Assembly: GCA_016584495.1 (NCBI GenBank)
Contig: WAID01000009.1
Location: forward strand, 2,542,001-2,606,000
DNA: 64,000 bases
From: Celoporthe dispersa
Lineage: Eukaryota; Ascomycota; Sordariomycetes; Diaporthales; Cryphonectriaceae
Reading direction: 5' to 3'
A program made the position numbers and the translations under genes. Of this stretch, positions 36,557 to 48,421 are shown one piece after another. How positions within the stretch are numbered: position 1 is the stretch's first letter; the number at the start of each line of letters is the position of its first letter. Below the pieces are notes generated by a model, which saw nothing but the letters and a program-made list of their open reading frames with translations, searched no databases and was not told where the DNA came from.

Positions 36557-39233
36557 ATGTCGCCAGACTCTGGCAACATCCGAGTCTTTGTTCGCTGGGA
36601 TGACGACTCAACCATATTCAGTGGTGAGGCTGTACAGTGCACCATCTGCTTCAAGAACATCGCGTCAGCCGGCCCCAACCCAAGCAGCTCAACACAGTCG
36701 CAATTGAAGCCTCCTCCCAACCAGTATCGTACGACCGGCGCCAACTCCAGCTCCCACCCCTCAAGCCGCCTCGCCCCGCCTCCTTCCACACCCACTTCCA
36801 CTCCCGCCTCCCGCCGAGGTCATCGGCCAACCTCTTCCCTGACCATCTCGCCCTCAAACACCACCAAGGGTCGGGCTGGGTCCATCCCGTGGGTCCCTCC
36901 AGACTTCTCTCAGCGCAACGGGAACGGGAACGGCAACGGGAATGCCCATAGGAGATCTGTCTCCATCGTCTCCATCGGCTCGGTTAGCTCGGTCGACAGC
37001 CATGCTACGAGCAATGCTGGCTCGACCGTCTCCCGCCCAGGCCGTGGCCATGGTCGCTCCGCGAGCTTGCAGATAGCCTCCCGCAGCCCGACCATGTCAG
37101 GCCCAAGATCTGGTGGGTCACAGTCTCTCCTGCGGCTGCATCGCTCTGCCTGGTGCTGACCTTGCGTAGCCACACACCCGCAGCGACCTTTCCACGCGCC
37201 CTCCTCGCCACTATACAATGCTTCTTATCCACCAGACAGGGCCTCTCCCTTCCACCACCCCCCGGGCGTCTCAACAGCCCCTACTACCCCGAACACCGAC
37301 GCTCTTTCCTCTCCGAGAACCCCGGCTGCTGCGTTATCCGACTTCAAGTTTCCCATGGCACCCTCCCCCCCTCGCCGACGCGACTGGGGGTTCTTCAAAG
37401 ACCCTCGTCCAGGACGGTGCGAAGACGTCTTCCGCCTCGCTTGGCGAGCCCGCCATCATACCAATGCGCTCGAAAGACCCCATACCAATCATCAATGAGC
37501 AGATCACCACTCCTGTTGCGAGAGTTCTATCCACCACTAGTGTTGCTGGGACCCCGAGGAGCAGTGGGGAGTTCTATTCTATGAGCAACAACTCTACCGA
37601 GACTCTCGTCTCCGAATATGCCATGCACCCGCCCATGAGGACGCATGGCCGGCCGCCCCATCTACGACAGAGATCCACCTTTGCGCCGCAGAAGGCGAAG
37701 CGACCCGAAGCGCTCATGATGGGTTTCGCACAAGTACAGGGCTCCTTCACCTTGGACGGCTCTCTTGTGAGCCTCGCTCCATTTGAAGAAGTGAAACGGA
37801 AGGCTGTTGTCGGTGGCCAGGGAGGCGGAGTCGTCGGCATAGAAACCTCCAAGAGGGAAAGCGGTTTCATGCGAGGCTTCGGCTGGGGCAGCTTTACCAA
37901 TTCCATCGGGGAGCTACTGGGAGCCGGGGAGCTGAGTACCATCAAGGAGATGCGAGGAGTCGCAAGCTCCAAGTCGGTGCCCTTGCTGTCCACCCCGCAA
38001 TCTGTCCTGTTCGTGGATCTCACCTTGGCACCCGGAGAGAGCAAGGCCTTTGAATATACCTTTAGGCTGCCAAAGGGTCTACCGCCCACACACCGAGGAA
38101 AGGCTATGAAGATATCTTATAGCCTGATCGTCGGGACACAGCGCCCCGGAGGTGCAAAAGAGCAGCAGGTCAAATCGGTTGAGATCCCATTCAGGGTACT
38201 GGGTAGCGTTAACCGTCATGGGGAGATACTCGGCCACGACCTGAAGTCCCCGTACATTATGCTGCGAGATCAGGCAAGCATACGAACTATAGAAAAGAGA
38301 GGCAGTCTATACGCCAACAGACGGTCAAGTGACGTCAAGGCAGCGGATAAGAACGGCAGGGCCACCGAAACTGGGTCGTCGATGAACGATTTCCTCTCAT
38401 ACGCGGACGAACTAGTTCACAACTCTCGTCTAGGACCGGGAGCAGGACTACTCTCGCCGACTGCTACGACAGGCTCCAGAAGACCATCGGCTTTCGAGGA
38501 GGCGACTACAGCCAAGGACGCCATTGACTTGGCAATCATCAGAAGCAACCTCACGGCGGAGGGCCAACAAAGCGCCAACCGCTTCGAGATCGCCCGGAAC
38601 GGCCGGCGTGTTGGCGTTGTGATGTTAGCACGGCCTGCATACCGCCTCGGTGAAGTTGTGACCATGGCTGTCGACTTCACAGGAGCAGAGATACCATGTT
38701 ACGCGGTGCACGCGGCTCTCGAAACCTCCGAGAGGGTTGATCCCAACCTGGCCATGCGATCTGAGGCAAGTATCCATCGCGCATCGCGCAAGGTGCACGT
38801 CTCCTCCTCCGAGGCTACTCTTTTCTCTCGGCGCATGATATTCAGCCCTACCATTCCTGTCACGGCGACGCCAGAATTCGTCACAAGCGGCATCAGCTTG
38901 GAATGGAAGATCAGGCTGGAATTCGTGGTGCCCTCGCAGGATGCCGAGACGCGCACTGTAGAAGAGCAGCCAGAAGATGATGACGATTACAACGAGGATG
39001 GCTCGGGCCAGGAGAGGCACCTCATCCCGGAACCCAAGCAACAAACAGCTCCTCATCCTCTTTTGGAAGAGATATCCCGTGATGACAGAGGTGGCCTCGT
39101 TCTCGTGGCAGCAGAAAACCTTGTGTGTGAAAGCTTCGAGGTTGCTGTGCCGTTGAGAGTGTATGGTGCTGTGTGCAAGGGTCTGGAAAGATTAGAGAGG
39201 GATGAAGCCCTCGAAGAAGGGCTTGTGGTATAG
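36557..39233 (+). CDS. RGP1: Rgp1-like subunit of the Ypt6 GEF, with a frame break
   Basis: Rgp1 pairs with Ric1 as the exchange factor for the Golgi GTPase Ypt6/Rab6. Exon 1 is 36557-37112; a 57-nt intron (GTGGGT...GCTGAC...TAG) leads to exon 2 from 37170. Exon 2 opens in the frame PFHAPSSPLYNASYPPDR...DFKFPMAPSPP, but the rest of the protein lies one frame away. Removing one C from the C7 run at 37365-37371 gives SPPLADATGGSSKTL and makes the total length (2619 nt, 872 aa) divisible by three. The Rgp1 domain fills the second half (VQGSFTLDGSLVSLAPFEEVK; FVDLTLAPGESKAFEYTF; NRFEIARNGRRVGVVMLARPAYRLGE; SGISLEWKIRLEF). The N-terminal third is Ser/Pro-rich low complexity. I found no canonical intron that fixes the frame, so this is a sequencing indel or a true frameshift. 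Confidence 0.85.
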
Positions 39234-39874
39234 AGAACCGGCAAAACGATCAGCTAGCCCGTCATAAGCCGTGACGGTGACAGCTCCTCGGAGATAGACG
39301 CATGTGCAAAATGTACAGAAGTTCGAAGCGACTTGCCTCCCGAACTAACGTCTTGGCTCTCTCCTATCTCTAGCAAAAGAAGAGCTGGGCAAGCTAGAAA
39401 ATACATGAGGCTATATTCCTTTGCAGTCTCTGCCGCAGTCGCATCTCATCGGTTTCATCTACCAGTGTCTTTCAGCAGTTCGCAAGGGCTGTAAATTGAT
39501 TCGTTCATTCAATATGGGCTATTCCTTCCGCATGACTGACCTAGCCTTATATATGACTGGGCACTATAGAGTGCCTAAGCTGTTGGAAGAGGCACGAGTC
39601 GAAGACAAAACCAAGTGAAACACGCTCCGTCTCCTCCAAACCCAGCGGCCAATCTCATTGTCTACCTCGCTTTATTTTGCTGGCATTGAGATGCAGGTAG
39701 ATGCGAGATGCTCCAAGTGTTGAACGTAGTAGATCATTAGCCGAAGCCCCGAAGCCCCTCAGTGAGACCGAACGAATCCTGTGTTTCAGACTCGGAAGGA
39801 GTTGTAGTTGCACACAGAAATATTATAGTAGGGTAAAGGCCTGAACGTGGTAGCTGACTGCAGACGTTCTCATG
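39234..39874. other. Convergent 3' intergenic region
   Basis: Lies between the ends of the Rgp1 gene (plus) and the WD40 gene (minus). It should contain both 3' UTRs. No gene or repeat seen. Confidence 0.5.
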
Positions 39875-42800
39875 TCAACACGCAGTACGGGGCCGTCCCG
39901 GGTTCCTATTTTTACCAGGTCCTAACAAGGTAGGACTATCTCCAGCTGCGAGATTGCCGTTGTCACTGGAATAATCTCTCTCCTCGTCGAGCGTGCTCAC
40001 CAGCTTCTCATGATACTGATCGGGACGAGTGCTGAGGGTGAGCTCTGTGGCTAGCTGCGTATGACGAGTGGTCCGCTCGCTTATGGCGATGCTGGTCAGT
40101 TGCAGCTCGGCCTCTACCTGGGTAAGCATATCGGACGTTGCTGAGTCTAATGACGAGAGCTCCTTGCGGTAGGCACGCAGCTGGCGGCAGATCTGCTCGG
40201 ATGCTATGCCAAGGGAACCGGACCCATACAGAGAGCGAAGACTGACATTGCTGGATTTCTTCCGAGCTGCTTGTTGTGTAGCCAAAGAACCTAGCGCTGG
40301 TAGTGATGGTCTCCCGGGTCAACGTAGCAGATCTGGGGCCTCTGTCCAACCCGGAGTTGCCTGATCGGCTTAGAGCCGTTCTGCGAGAGGACGTCTGCTC
40401 AGTCTTGGTCTTGCAAGGATCTCTGCAAGGGGTCGGCGTTTCCATTGACGCAGATGATGACGAGATGTCACTCTTGGACTGTTTGCTGCGCAGAGTTCTC
40501 GGCGGAGAACGGCGTCCTTCACCAAGTGAGGGTGAGAGTCGGGAAAAGCCTGCGAGCTCGGCCTTTGAGAGGACTCGTCGCAGAGGCGGGCGACTGGCGC
40601 TCGAAAGGCCGTCCTGCGCAGGCGATGGAGATCTACTCGTCGCGACCGGAGAAAGATCTTGCAAGCCCAAGTCGAAGACCATGATCGTTCCATCACATCC
40701 GACGCTGACAACCTTGGGCGTTGCGTCTTCGTCATGCACCAGAGCAACACCGCTGATGGATTCCGTGTGTCCCCATTCGCGATCCACCAAGGCGCCTGTC
40801 TTGCAATCGTAGATTCGCACCGACTTGTCAGTGTTCGACAGACCAATGAGCATGGGGCGTTCTTTATCCTGAAGCGACTCGAAGACAAGCGAGTCGAGCA
40901 CCACCGTATCTGTACTCTCGTCTGTGCATTTGAAGGCCTTGAGCGGCCGACCACTGATCAGTTTCAAGTGATAGACGCACTTGTCCAGGCTGGACACAAG
41001 AAGTGATTGGTTCTCGCAGTCTAGGGCCATAGACGTTGGGGATGCCTTGAGGGTGATCGACCTGCACTGGATAGCTGCAAGAGTTTTTGGGTCTCCCTCC
41101 TTGGTGACGAGCTCGTGGATCTGTACAGCACGATCCATGGAAGCGGTGATGATTTTGTCATCTGACGACAGGATCACATGAGTGACCCTTGCCGGAAATG
41201 TAAGGGTTTGCAAGAGGTCGTATGAGCCGTCGGAGGCCCGATGAAAGAGCTGAATAGTCCGGTCACGCCCGCTGGTTGCGATCAAGGATTTTGAAGCGTC
41301 GTGGCGAACGGCAATATGGGTAATCTCTGACATGTGCGCCTTCGCCTTCAGAAGCAAATGCCCATCAGCACGGTCTACTACCAGCAGAACGCCAAGACGG
41401 TCCCCCGCGGCAAAGATGTGGCCCTGTTCATCAGCTCTCACCACGCACAGCTGGTTCGGGGATTCCATATCATCGCCAGTATAGACTTGATCCACCAAGA
41501 TGTCCAGACTCTCCTTGACGCTGCCGTCCAGGTCCCACAGGAGTACTCTGCCCGATCCGGACCAAGTGAAGAAAGCAGGGCTGGATTCATCTGCCCTCTC
41601 CAGCGATTGAATGCCAAGCACGGGGACGTTTTGTCCAGGCAAGCGAATGCGGGTGGAGTCCTCGAGAGTGGCTTCCGGCAGAGTGTCTGCATCCCAGAGA
41701 TCGATATGTCGATCCGAGTCTACTGTCACGAGTCTCTCTTGCGCAAAAGCCATAGCAAGCACGACTGAACCGCAGTGACCTCTAGTCGTGCCCGTGCCCG
41801 TGCCCGTGCCGCCCAATACGTCGCCAACATCGATGCTCACGAGCTGACCGTCACTGCCTCCAGCCAACACAAATGGTCGGTCCACGCTGGCGCGCAGGGC
41901 GCAGGATGTGACGTGAAAATCGAGGGTGGTGACCTGGGTGAGTTTCATCTGACCGGCTGTGCCGTCGAGGAGGCAGACATCTCCACCGTCTGAGAAAACC
42001 AGTGCCTTGTCCTCATCTAGAGCCACGGCGCACGTGAAGGTAGCTTCTAGCAGGGATCCGAGAAGGACGTTTCTCCCCGGGAGCGTTTTGGAAGGGCTCT
42101 GGCGATTGGGATCTGGGCCAGAATATTTCTTGGAGGGTGATGGAGGTCGCTGCATCCCATCGACCACCTTCCACGCTTTCTACAAGCCACGGACGATCAG
42201 TCAAGGGCCTCTCGAACCTGGGGAAAACTAAAAGAGAACATACCATATGCCGGAGTCCAAATGTGATAAGGCTACTACCGAGCCAGACCATGCCGGCGAC
42301 ATACGAAGTACATCGATTCTGCTGGAAGAGGCTTGCCGAGCCCGTCCGAGGGTCAATCTTCCACACAAAGAGAAAGCCGTCGTGGGTTGTTCCGAGGGAC
42401 GCGAGCCACTTGCCGTCTTGCGACCACGCGACTGCCCTGACACCAAAAGCATGTTCGCTGATGGAGACAAGGGGCCTGTGCGAGGAGGAGCTGTCCTTCA
42501 AGCTGAAGACCAAGACCCTGGGTGCGTAGCCGGTCTCTCCGACGGCCAGAAACCTCCCGTCTCTACTCAAGGACACACAGGTCGCGGCTTTGATCCGCTC
42601 ACGGCTCGTCCAAGTTCCTGACGAGGTCGAAGAGCTGGACTCGGGCAGGCCAAGACCGGACGGCGAGTCCCGAGCCGACCTCGCAGGGCGTTTCTCGCGC
42701 CACCCCCCTTGGGCGTAGTGTTGAGACTGGGTGAAGCTTGTGGGATAGGTGCGGTGGCAAAGACAGGGACAGCGGTAGGACGGGCGCGGTAGAATGACTG

Positions 42801-43034
42801 CGAGACTTGTCCGCCCTGGACGTCGACGGTGACGACAGCTCCCCCAGCAACATAGGCAAAGCTGCTGCCGGACGAATCAAAGGCAGTAGGCGAGGTGCAG
42901 GTGTTTCCAATGATGCGCTTCAGGGCCAGGCATGGCTGGTGAGGGCGGTTCCGACCTGGAGACTTTGACGGGGCAGGGAACAGCTGAGGGCTGGATGGCA
43001 TCGGCTTTAGGCGTCTCGAGGGAGTAGACGCCAT
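39875..43034 (-). CDS. MAPKBP1/WDR62-like WD40 protein, with two frame breaks
   Basis: The N-terminus (ALKRIIGNTCTSPTAFDSSGSSFAYVAGG) and following repeats (LSRDGRFLAVGETGYAPRVLVF; SEHAFGVRAVAWSQDGKWLASLGTTHDGFLFVWK; LITFGLRHM-KAWKV) match the start of MAPKBP1/WDR62-type double-propeller proteins, which act as scaffolds. About ten further WD units follow (ATSGRDRTIQLFH; ITASMDRAVQIHEL; SVGCDGTIMVFDL), then a Ser-rich tail and a helical C-terminus with EQICRQLRAYRKEL. A 64-nt intron (42180-42243, GTATGT...TAG) is clear. Two breaks remain. Near the C6 run 42703-42708 one base appears missing (a weak alternative intron exists there). Near 40311-40318 one base appears extra before RPSLPALGSLATQQ. 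They cancel: coding length 3096 nt, 1031 aa. Confidence 0.8.
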
Positions 43035-44189
43035 GCTAAGTAAGCCTCTCCTGTGTATTGATAGACCGCTGACAGTCCGGTTGTTTCTCTCTTCTTCAGT
43101 GCCTTGACAACGGGAAGTCTCCTCGAGCTATGGCGGTGGGGACATCCTGAAGCTTCCAGAAGCTGCCAACAGCGGGGGGGGAGAAGGACAGAGAGAGAGA
43201 TCGAGATGCCTGGGCAGGAAGGAGGTTCCTGAGCCACTGTGGAGGAGGAGAGCTTCACTGCGGCCAGTCAGCCGAGTCTTCTCCAGAGGGCCCGATCTGG
43301 TAAGAATGCCGCATACAATTCTGGAACGGTCAGTCAAGAGGGCAGGAATGGCTCCCACAGCATGATCACCAGCAGGAGAACTAAGTTGATCAAACGGACT
43401 CAAAAAGGTTGTCAACAAAGACTCCCACTGCATGCTTGGCTCCACTGCTGCAGGGAGGACGAACCTAGGCACTTGCAGATGGAGGTGAGCAAATCACTGG
43501 GTGACACACTTCTGGCTGCTGCTGGCACTGCAGACCACGACAGAGGGGAGGGGAGGGGGTCACGGACAAGAGAGAGAGAGAGAAGAGAGGGGGTGGTGTC
43601 ATTAAAGAATGTGAAAGAATGATCTTCACCTCTTCTCGTGGTCAGAGTCTGATCAAATCTCAGCATCACTTCATGAAAGGGAGAAAAAGGGTCCGTGCCA
43701 GTCATTTTTAGCATCAATATCAAATCACGTCGAGGAGGGGCAATCGCTCAATCAAACTATTTACTGCGGCAGGGATTTTATTTCTTTAGTAGGTTCAGCC
43801 CCTGGTCAGCAGTCATTAGCCCCATCGTCTTGGACTGGAAAAAAACAAATCAACAAAAATAAAATAAAAATACATAAAACAAGTAGGCTTTTGGCATTCC
43901 CCAGATTGTCTAGCAACACACCACCGCCCTAGGGAATGGAGGTGACATGAGGATATGACGAGGCGGAGATGACCTAGGTCTATCTAGGATGAGGTTATCG
44001 GCAGTATCGAGCCCAGAAAAAGGTGACTCCATCACAACAACAGCCTTGATCTATCATGCCAGGATCCTATGGCGATCTGGGAAAACCAACGGTGCAACGA
44101 GGGGCCGCCGTATGAGGGAGAGGACGCGATTTATCTTCCCAGCATCTGATGATATGCAGACGACGTGTCTCGCACAGTGCTACGGTCAT
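43035..44189. other. Upstream region of the WD40 gene and 3' flank of RRG9
   Basis: Contains purine-rich runs (GAGAGA around 43565-43590), likely the WD40 promoter and leader on the left and the RRG9 3' UTR on the right. Open frames here lack homology or codon character. Confidence 0.45.
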
Positions 44190-45387
44190 CTACATCAGGT
44201 TCCTGGCCAGCCTGCGCTGCACCCTCAGCCGTCGCTGTTTCTCCGTGTCGACCTCGGCCTCCTCGCCGTCGTACACGGCGTCCTCTCCAGGGCGGTCCCT
44301 GTCCGATGTGCGGGGCTCGCGATCCCAGGGCCTCAGGCCTCCCCAGGGCCTGAGGGCAATGCCAGCATCCCGCCACTTCTTGGGTGGCTTCTTGCCGAGT
44401 GCCGCGTATCTGTCCCAGACGGCCACGCCGCGGTTGTACCACCGGCGCTGGCGGTCCTCCTCCTCCTCCGCAGTGGGCTCCCACTTGGCTCGCAGGATCC
44501 GGCGGATGGCCTCGGGGGAGACCTCAAATTTATTCGCCAGCGTTTCGGTCGTGTACATGTCCGGGAACTGATGGTGCAGAGCTCGGATGCCGTTGAGCGC
44601 ATCCGGGGACAGCTCTCTTGCGCGGAGCCCAGCCTTCCGGGAACTTCTCCTTGAGGGCGTCCTTCTGTATGGCCCAGAGCGGTCTGTTCTGGAGCCACTC
44701 CTTTTCGCGTTCTGCCTTCTCTTGCTGCCTCTCCCTCTCCCTCTCCCTCCTGGCTTGCTCCTTTGCCCCCTTCGTGTCGAGCCGTTGGTCTTCCTTTCGA
44801 TGCTCTGCCAGCCGTGCCTCCTCGTCGAGGGAGAAGACAGGGTCCTGGGAGGCTTGGTCTTGGACGGGAGGACCCCGTGTAGTGTCGGGCGATCGTGGTT
44901 GCGTCTCCAGCGTGGGTGTGGCTAGGCTAGCCGCCGCGCTTGAAGCTCGGACGGGCTTCGCATGTCTGACCCTCTGCTTCCTCGCAGCTTTGGGGGGCGA
45001 GTCGACCTTGAACAGTGTATCCTCTTCCAGACTTATGTAGGGGTCCGACCTCTGTGTCTCCTGTCGTATCTCGGACCGGGCCTCCGTATCGGTGCTGGGC
45101 ATGCGCAAATCTTGGGAAGAAGGCTCCTCCTGTGCATCCGCCGAGGCAGGCTGATCAACTGCATTAGATGCCGTATTGTCAAGCCTCGAGGCAGTGTGCG
45201 ATGTCCTTATTCCGGATGGCAACCTGCTAGCAGCTGGACTTCTCGTCGTCGTGGTGTGTGTCGAGGCTATGCTACGGGCCGCCTGTCGTGGTAGCCTCGC
45301 AAGCCTTTCATTGGGGATATGGATCTGGGCAACAGTTTGGACGAACACCCAGAGTGTACGGGAGCGACAGGAGCAAGCTGCAGCCAT
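44190..45387 (-). CDS. RRG9: RRG9/neugrin family mitochondrial protein, one frame break
   Basis: RRG9 (neugrin family) is a mitochondrial protein needed for respiratory growth and maintenance of the mitochondrial genome in yeast. The N-terminus (MAAACSCRSRTLWVFVQTVAQIHIP) is basic and amphipathic, as for import. A long Ser/Glu-rich and charged coiled segment follows (ARRERERERQQEKAEREKEW). The family core then reads WAIQKDALKEKFPEGWAPRKR and, in another frame, SPDALNGIRALHHQFPDMY and TTETLANKFEVSPEAIRRILRAKWEP. The two parts join only if one base is removed around 44603-44618, within AGAGCTGTCCCC of the coding strand. The span of 1198 nt is one more than a multiple of three, which agrees (398 aa after correction). 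Confidence 0.83.
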
Positions 45388-46283
45388 TGTCGGTCGCGTC
45401 GAGTCGCAAGAAGGTCTGACGGCGTCGCGGTTGTGTTTGCTGAGGCTGCCCGAATTGTATCAAGAAAAATTTCCCAGGCTAGAGCGCGACCCCCAGATAC
45501 TATACCAGTACATACTATGTACCGTGATGGTATAGTGGGTGCTGAGGGGCGGCCAGCGCTACCCCACTACTACAGCGATGAAACTACAGTACATCCTGAG
45601 TACCAAGCAGTACCTATCCAACCTCAGCCAGGTACTCCAGGCACAAGGGTACCTCAATACCTCTATCTTGTATTACTTCTTCGCCGGTGACCGTTTCCGC
45701 ACAACACTCAACTTGCAAACTGCTCGTATTCATCTGCATGCCCAGAACCGACTTCTCCTCTCCTCTCTCTTTCTCTCTCTCTTTTCTTCTTTGGCATTCC
45801 CAGTGTATCAAAATTGACTAGGTACCATATGCCCATTGGGATGGCTTTCCTTTTGCAATTGATTGTATCTCCCCATCTCCCTCTGCATGTATGATGCAAC
45901 ACTTCGAGGGGCCGGGTGTGAAGAGGGGGTTGATTCGTTGCCACTCCGGTCAATTACTCGATTAGGTTGCCATGGCCTGTCCCTTCAGCCAAGCATATGC
46001 GGATGTGTAGACTTCGGCTATACATTCTGCTGCATGATAGACGACGCATCGAGATGTTGGAGGTCCATGCCGGTTAGGTGACTTGGAGTGAAGCAGGGTT
46101 CCAAGAGTCGCCGTCACTGCCTTCGTTGCCACCTCACCTATACACCCCCACCTGACCCTCTCTTCCTTTTATCTTTGTCTCTCTCCTCGTTGTCGTCGTC
46201 GAGCTCATCGCACAGTCTACCGCGTGGGGTCTTGATGTCATACCATCTGCGTGGCCTCGCGTCTTGAATTTTTACTGTATTTC
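45388..46283. other. Divergent promoter region RRG9 / mpaB-like
   Basis: No gene supported. CT-rich stretches at 45755-45790 and 46155-46190 resemble fungal promoter pyrimidine tracts upstream of each start. Confidence 0.45.
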
Positions 46284-47976
46284 ATGAGAGGAATCTCGAG
46301 TCATATCGTCATCATGTTCTTCCTGAAGGACAGGCGTTGCCATATGCGGACAGTCTGGGGCCACACGTTCGAGTGGACGACGGAGCACCAGACAAAAGGC
46401 CAGATGCGACCTCTGCTGTTCACCTACGATGTTCTGGCATCAGACTGCTTGGACCGGCTGGACCAACTCAGCCCGCCATCAACCAGGTCCCTTTCCCTAG
46501 GCACAAAAGGGAGCAGCGGTTTGGGTGTTCCGGCGAAAGATGGCAGCGGTGCGACACACCCGCGCCGTGATCTTTACGCCCTCCTCGAGCAGCATCACAC
46601 CTCTGACGCCAAGCTCGATGAACTGTGGACACAAGTCCACACGGTGCCGCCCTGGGTCGACTGGGAACAGATCAGGCGTGGACAGGATGTCCTGTATCGG
46701 TATGGCGGGCCCTCTGTCGTGTCCCTGACCTTCCAGTCCCTCGTCGGCGGCATGGCTAATTGGCGTGTCGCCGAGACCCTCGCTCGCACGGGGGGGTTTG
46801 GTGTCAGGGTGGCCAAGCACCGTCTCCTCGAGACCTTCCAGCACATCCTCCAGGTCACCAAGGATCTGGACAGCGTCCGGCCCGGTGGCGAGGGCTTTGC
46901 GAGCTCGATCAGGGTCCGCCTACTCCACGGGAGCGTAAGGCGGAGGATCGTGTCCCTCGCCAGGGAGAAGCCCGGCTACTTCGACGTCGCGGAATGGGGC
47001 GTGCCTCTCAATGACCTGGACTGCATCAGCACCGTGCTCGGCTTCTCGGCCGCGCTGGTCTGGCTGGGACTCCCCAGGCAGGGCATCTACCTGCGCGAAC
47101 AAGAGGTTGACGACTACCACGCCCTGTGGCGATGGGTAGGGTATCTTCTCGGGACGCCGACAGACCCGTGGCTGGCCGACTGGCAGAAGTCCAAGGTTAT
47201 GCTTGAAAGCCTGATCGTGGCAGAGCTGGTGCCGAGCGAAACCTCCAGGGTGCTCGCGAACAATGTCCTCACCGGGCTGAGCCTTCAGCCGCCGACGTAT
47301 GCCAGCCGGGATTTCTTATGCGCCGAGGCACACTGGTTGAACGGGAATGAGCTGTCGCTTGCCTTAGGAATTCCAGAGCCAAGAAGATGGTACAAGGCCC
47401 TAGTGGCGGCCCAGTGTTTATATTTCATGTGCACCTGTTACCTCTATAGGGCAGTCCCGTCATGGGATAGACAGAGGAACGAGGTACGTCCTGTGCAGAC
47501 GATTCTTTGCTCCTATTGTGCACGGCCGAGAGCCATTCATTTTGTCACCTTACAGGGCGAGCACCGCTGCCTTCCCTGCACACAGCAGTCGTCTCTCCCC
47601 CCCTCCCCCCCCAAACAACCGATCTCTTGGTCGTGTCGTTCATATCCTATCCTTGGAGATGCTCACCTCGTGGTTGGAATTGAAGTCCAAGCTGATAGCG
47701 GAATCCTCACACACAAACACACTCTAGCGCGTTCGCAAACTGTTCTACAGGATGACGGTCCGAGACAAGACGGTGGGACTGGGCCAGGAGAGCATTTTTG
47801 ATTTCAAGTTCGTGCCGCAATTAGATCTGACTACTTCGTTGGGCGGGTCTGAGGATTCGGAGCCAGGCAGGCGGGTCAGCTCCTCCGAGCACAGGAATAT
47901 GTCGCTGTTGGTGCTCATGGCTGTTCTGGCGGGGGCGGCGGTGTGGTTAGGACTTCGACACGCTGCTAGGTTTTGA
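46284..47976 (+). CDS. mpaB-type (DUF2236) oxygenase, putative
   Basis: Exon 1 ends at 47483. A 244-nt intron (GTACGT...CTCTAG) leads to exon 2 at 47728-47976, giving 482 aa from the first in-frame ATG (46284; later ATGs at 46314 and 46344 are possible). The family block runs RTVWGHTFEW, QMRPLLFTYDVLASDCLDRLDQL, VPPWVDWEQIRRGQDVLYRYGG, WRVAETLARTGGFGVRVAKHRLLET, then RVRLLHGSVRRRI and WGVPLNDLDCISTVLGFSAALVW. This matches the DUF2236 family that includes ER-bound MpaB (which cleaves a prenyl side chain in mycophenolic acid synthesis) and latex-clearing oxygenases. These use haem; the HGSVRRR histidine is a candidate ligand by analogy. A C-terminal hydrophobic helix (LLVLMAVLAGAAVWLGL) suggests a membrane anchor. 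The substrate cannot be inferred, and no biosynthetic cluster surrounds it. Confidence 0.85.
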
Positions 47977-48421
47977 CCCTTTATGGTGTTAATGTTGCAA
48001 CAGGCAGACCTGGCGATTTGTTTGTGCGCATGCAAGTACGGCTCACGGTTCGGGTCCAAAAGAATCCGTGACAAGACAAGACTCGCAGGCTACATTTCTT
48101 CGTGTCGAATTTGAACACTTGCGGCATGCTATGGACAGTTTTGCAACGCATCAAACTATTGTACAGCCGCACCCCACTCCCCCTGCGTGCTCACGCCGTC
48201 TTTGTGAATAGCGCCTGTATAGATGTTCCTGTAAACCTCATGCCGTTGCTTCAAAAAGCCATTACACTAGCTGCATACTAGTAGAGTAAGTGGCCAGATG
48301 CAAGAAATAGAACGTTGTGACCCCCATGCATCTGCGCGTGCCTCCCCCAACGCCTTACACAAAATCAACCATCCAGAAGGACAAGAAAAAAGGGACCAAA
48401 AAGATGTCCGCCTGTGCAGGC
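47977..48421. other. Convergent 3' intergenic region
   Basis: Between the mpaB-like and calcipressin stop codons. Should hold both 3' UTRs. Nothing else seen. Confidence 0.5.

Noticed and set aside
36092..36611. Several overlapping open frames upstream of Rgp1 on both strands
   Set aside because: They overlap each other in different frames, show no family features, and lie where the promoter and leader of Rgp1 must be.
36469..39056. Long antisense frames opposite Rgp1 and other genes
   Set aside because: Shadows of GC-rich coding sequence; the sense frame carries the conserved domains.
42630..42800. Intron as the cause of the first WD40 frame switch
   Set aside because: The only frame-compatible option has donor GTCCTA, lacks a good branch site and removes plausible coding sequence. 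A missing base in the C6 run is simpler, though not proven.
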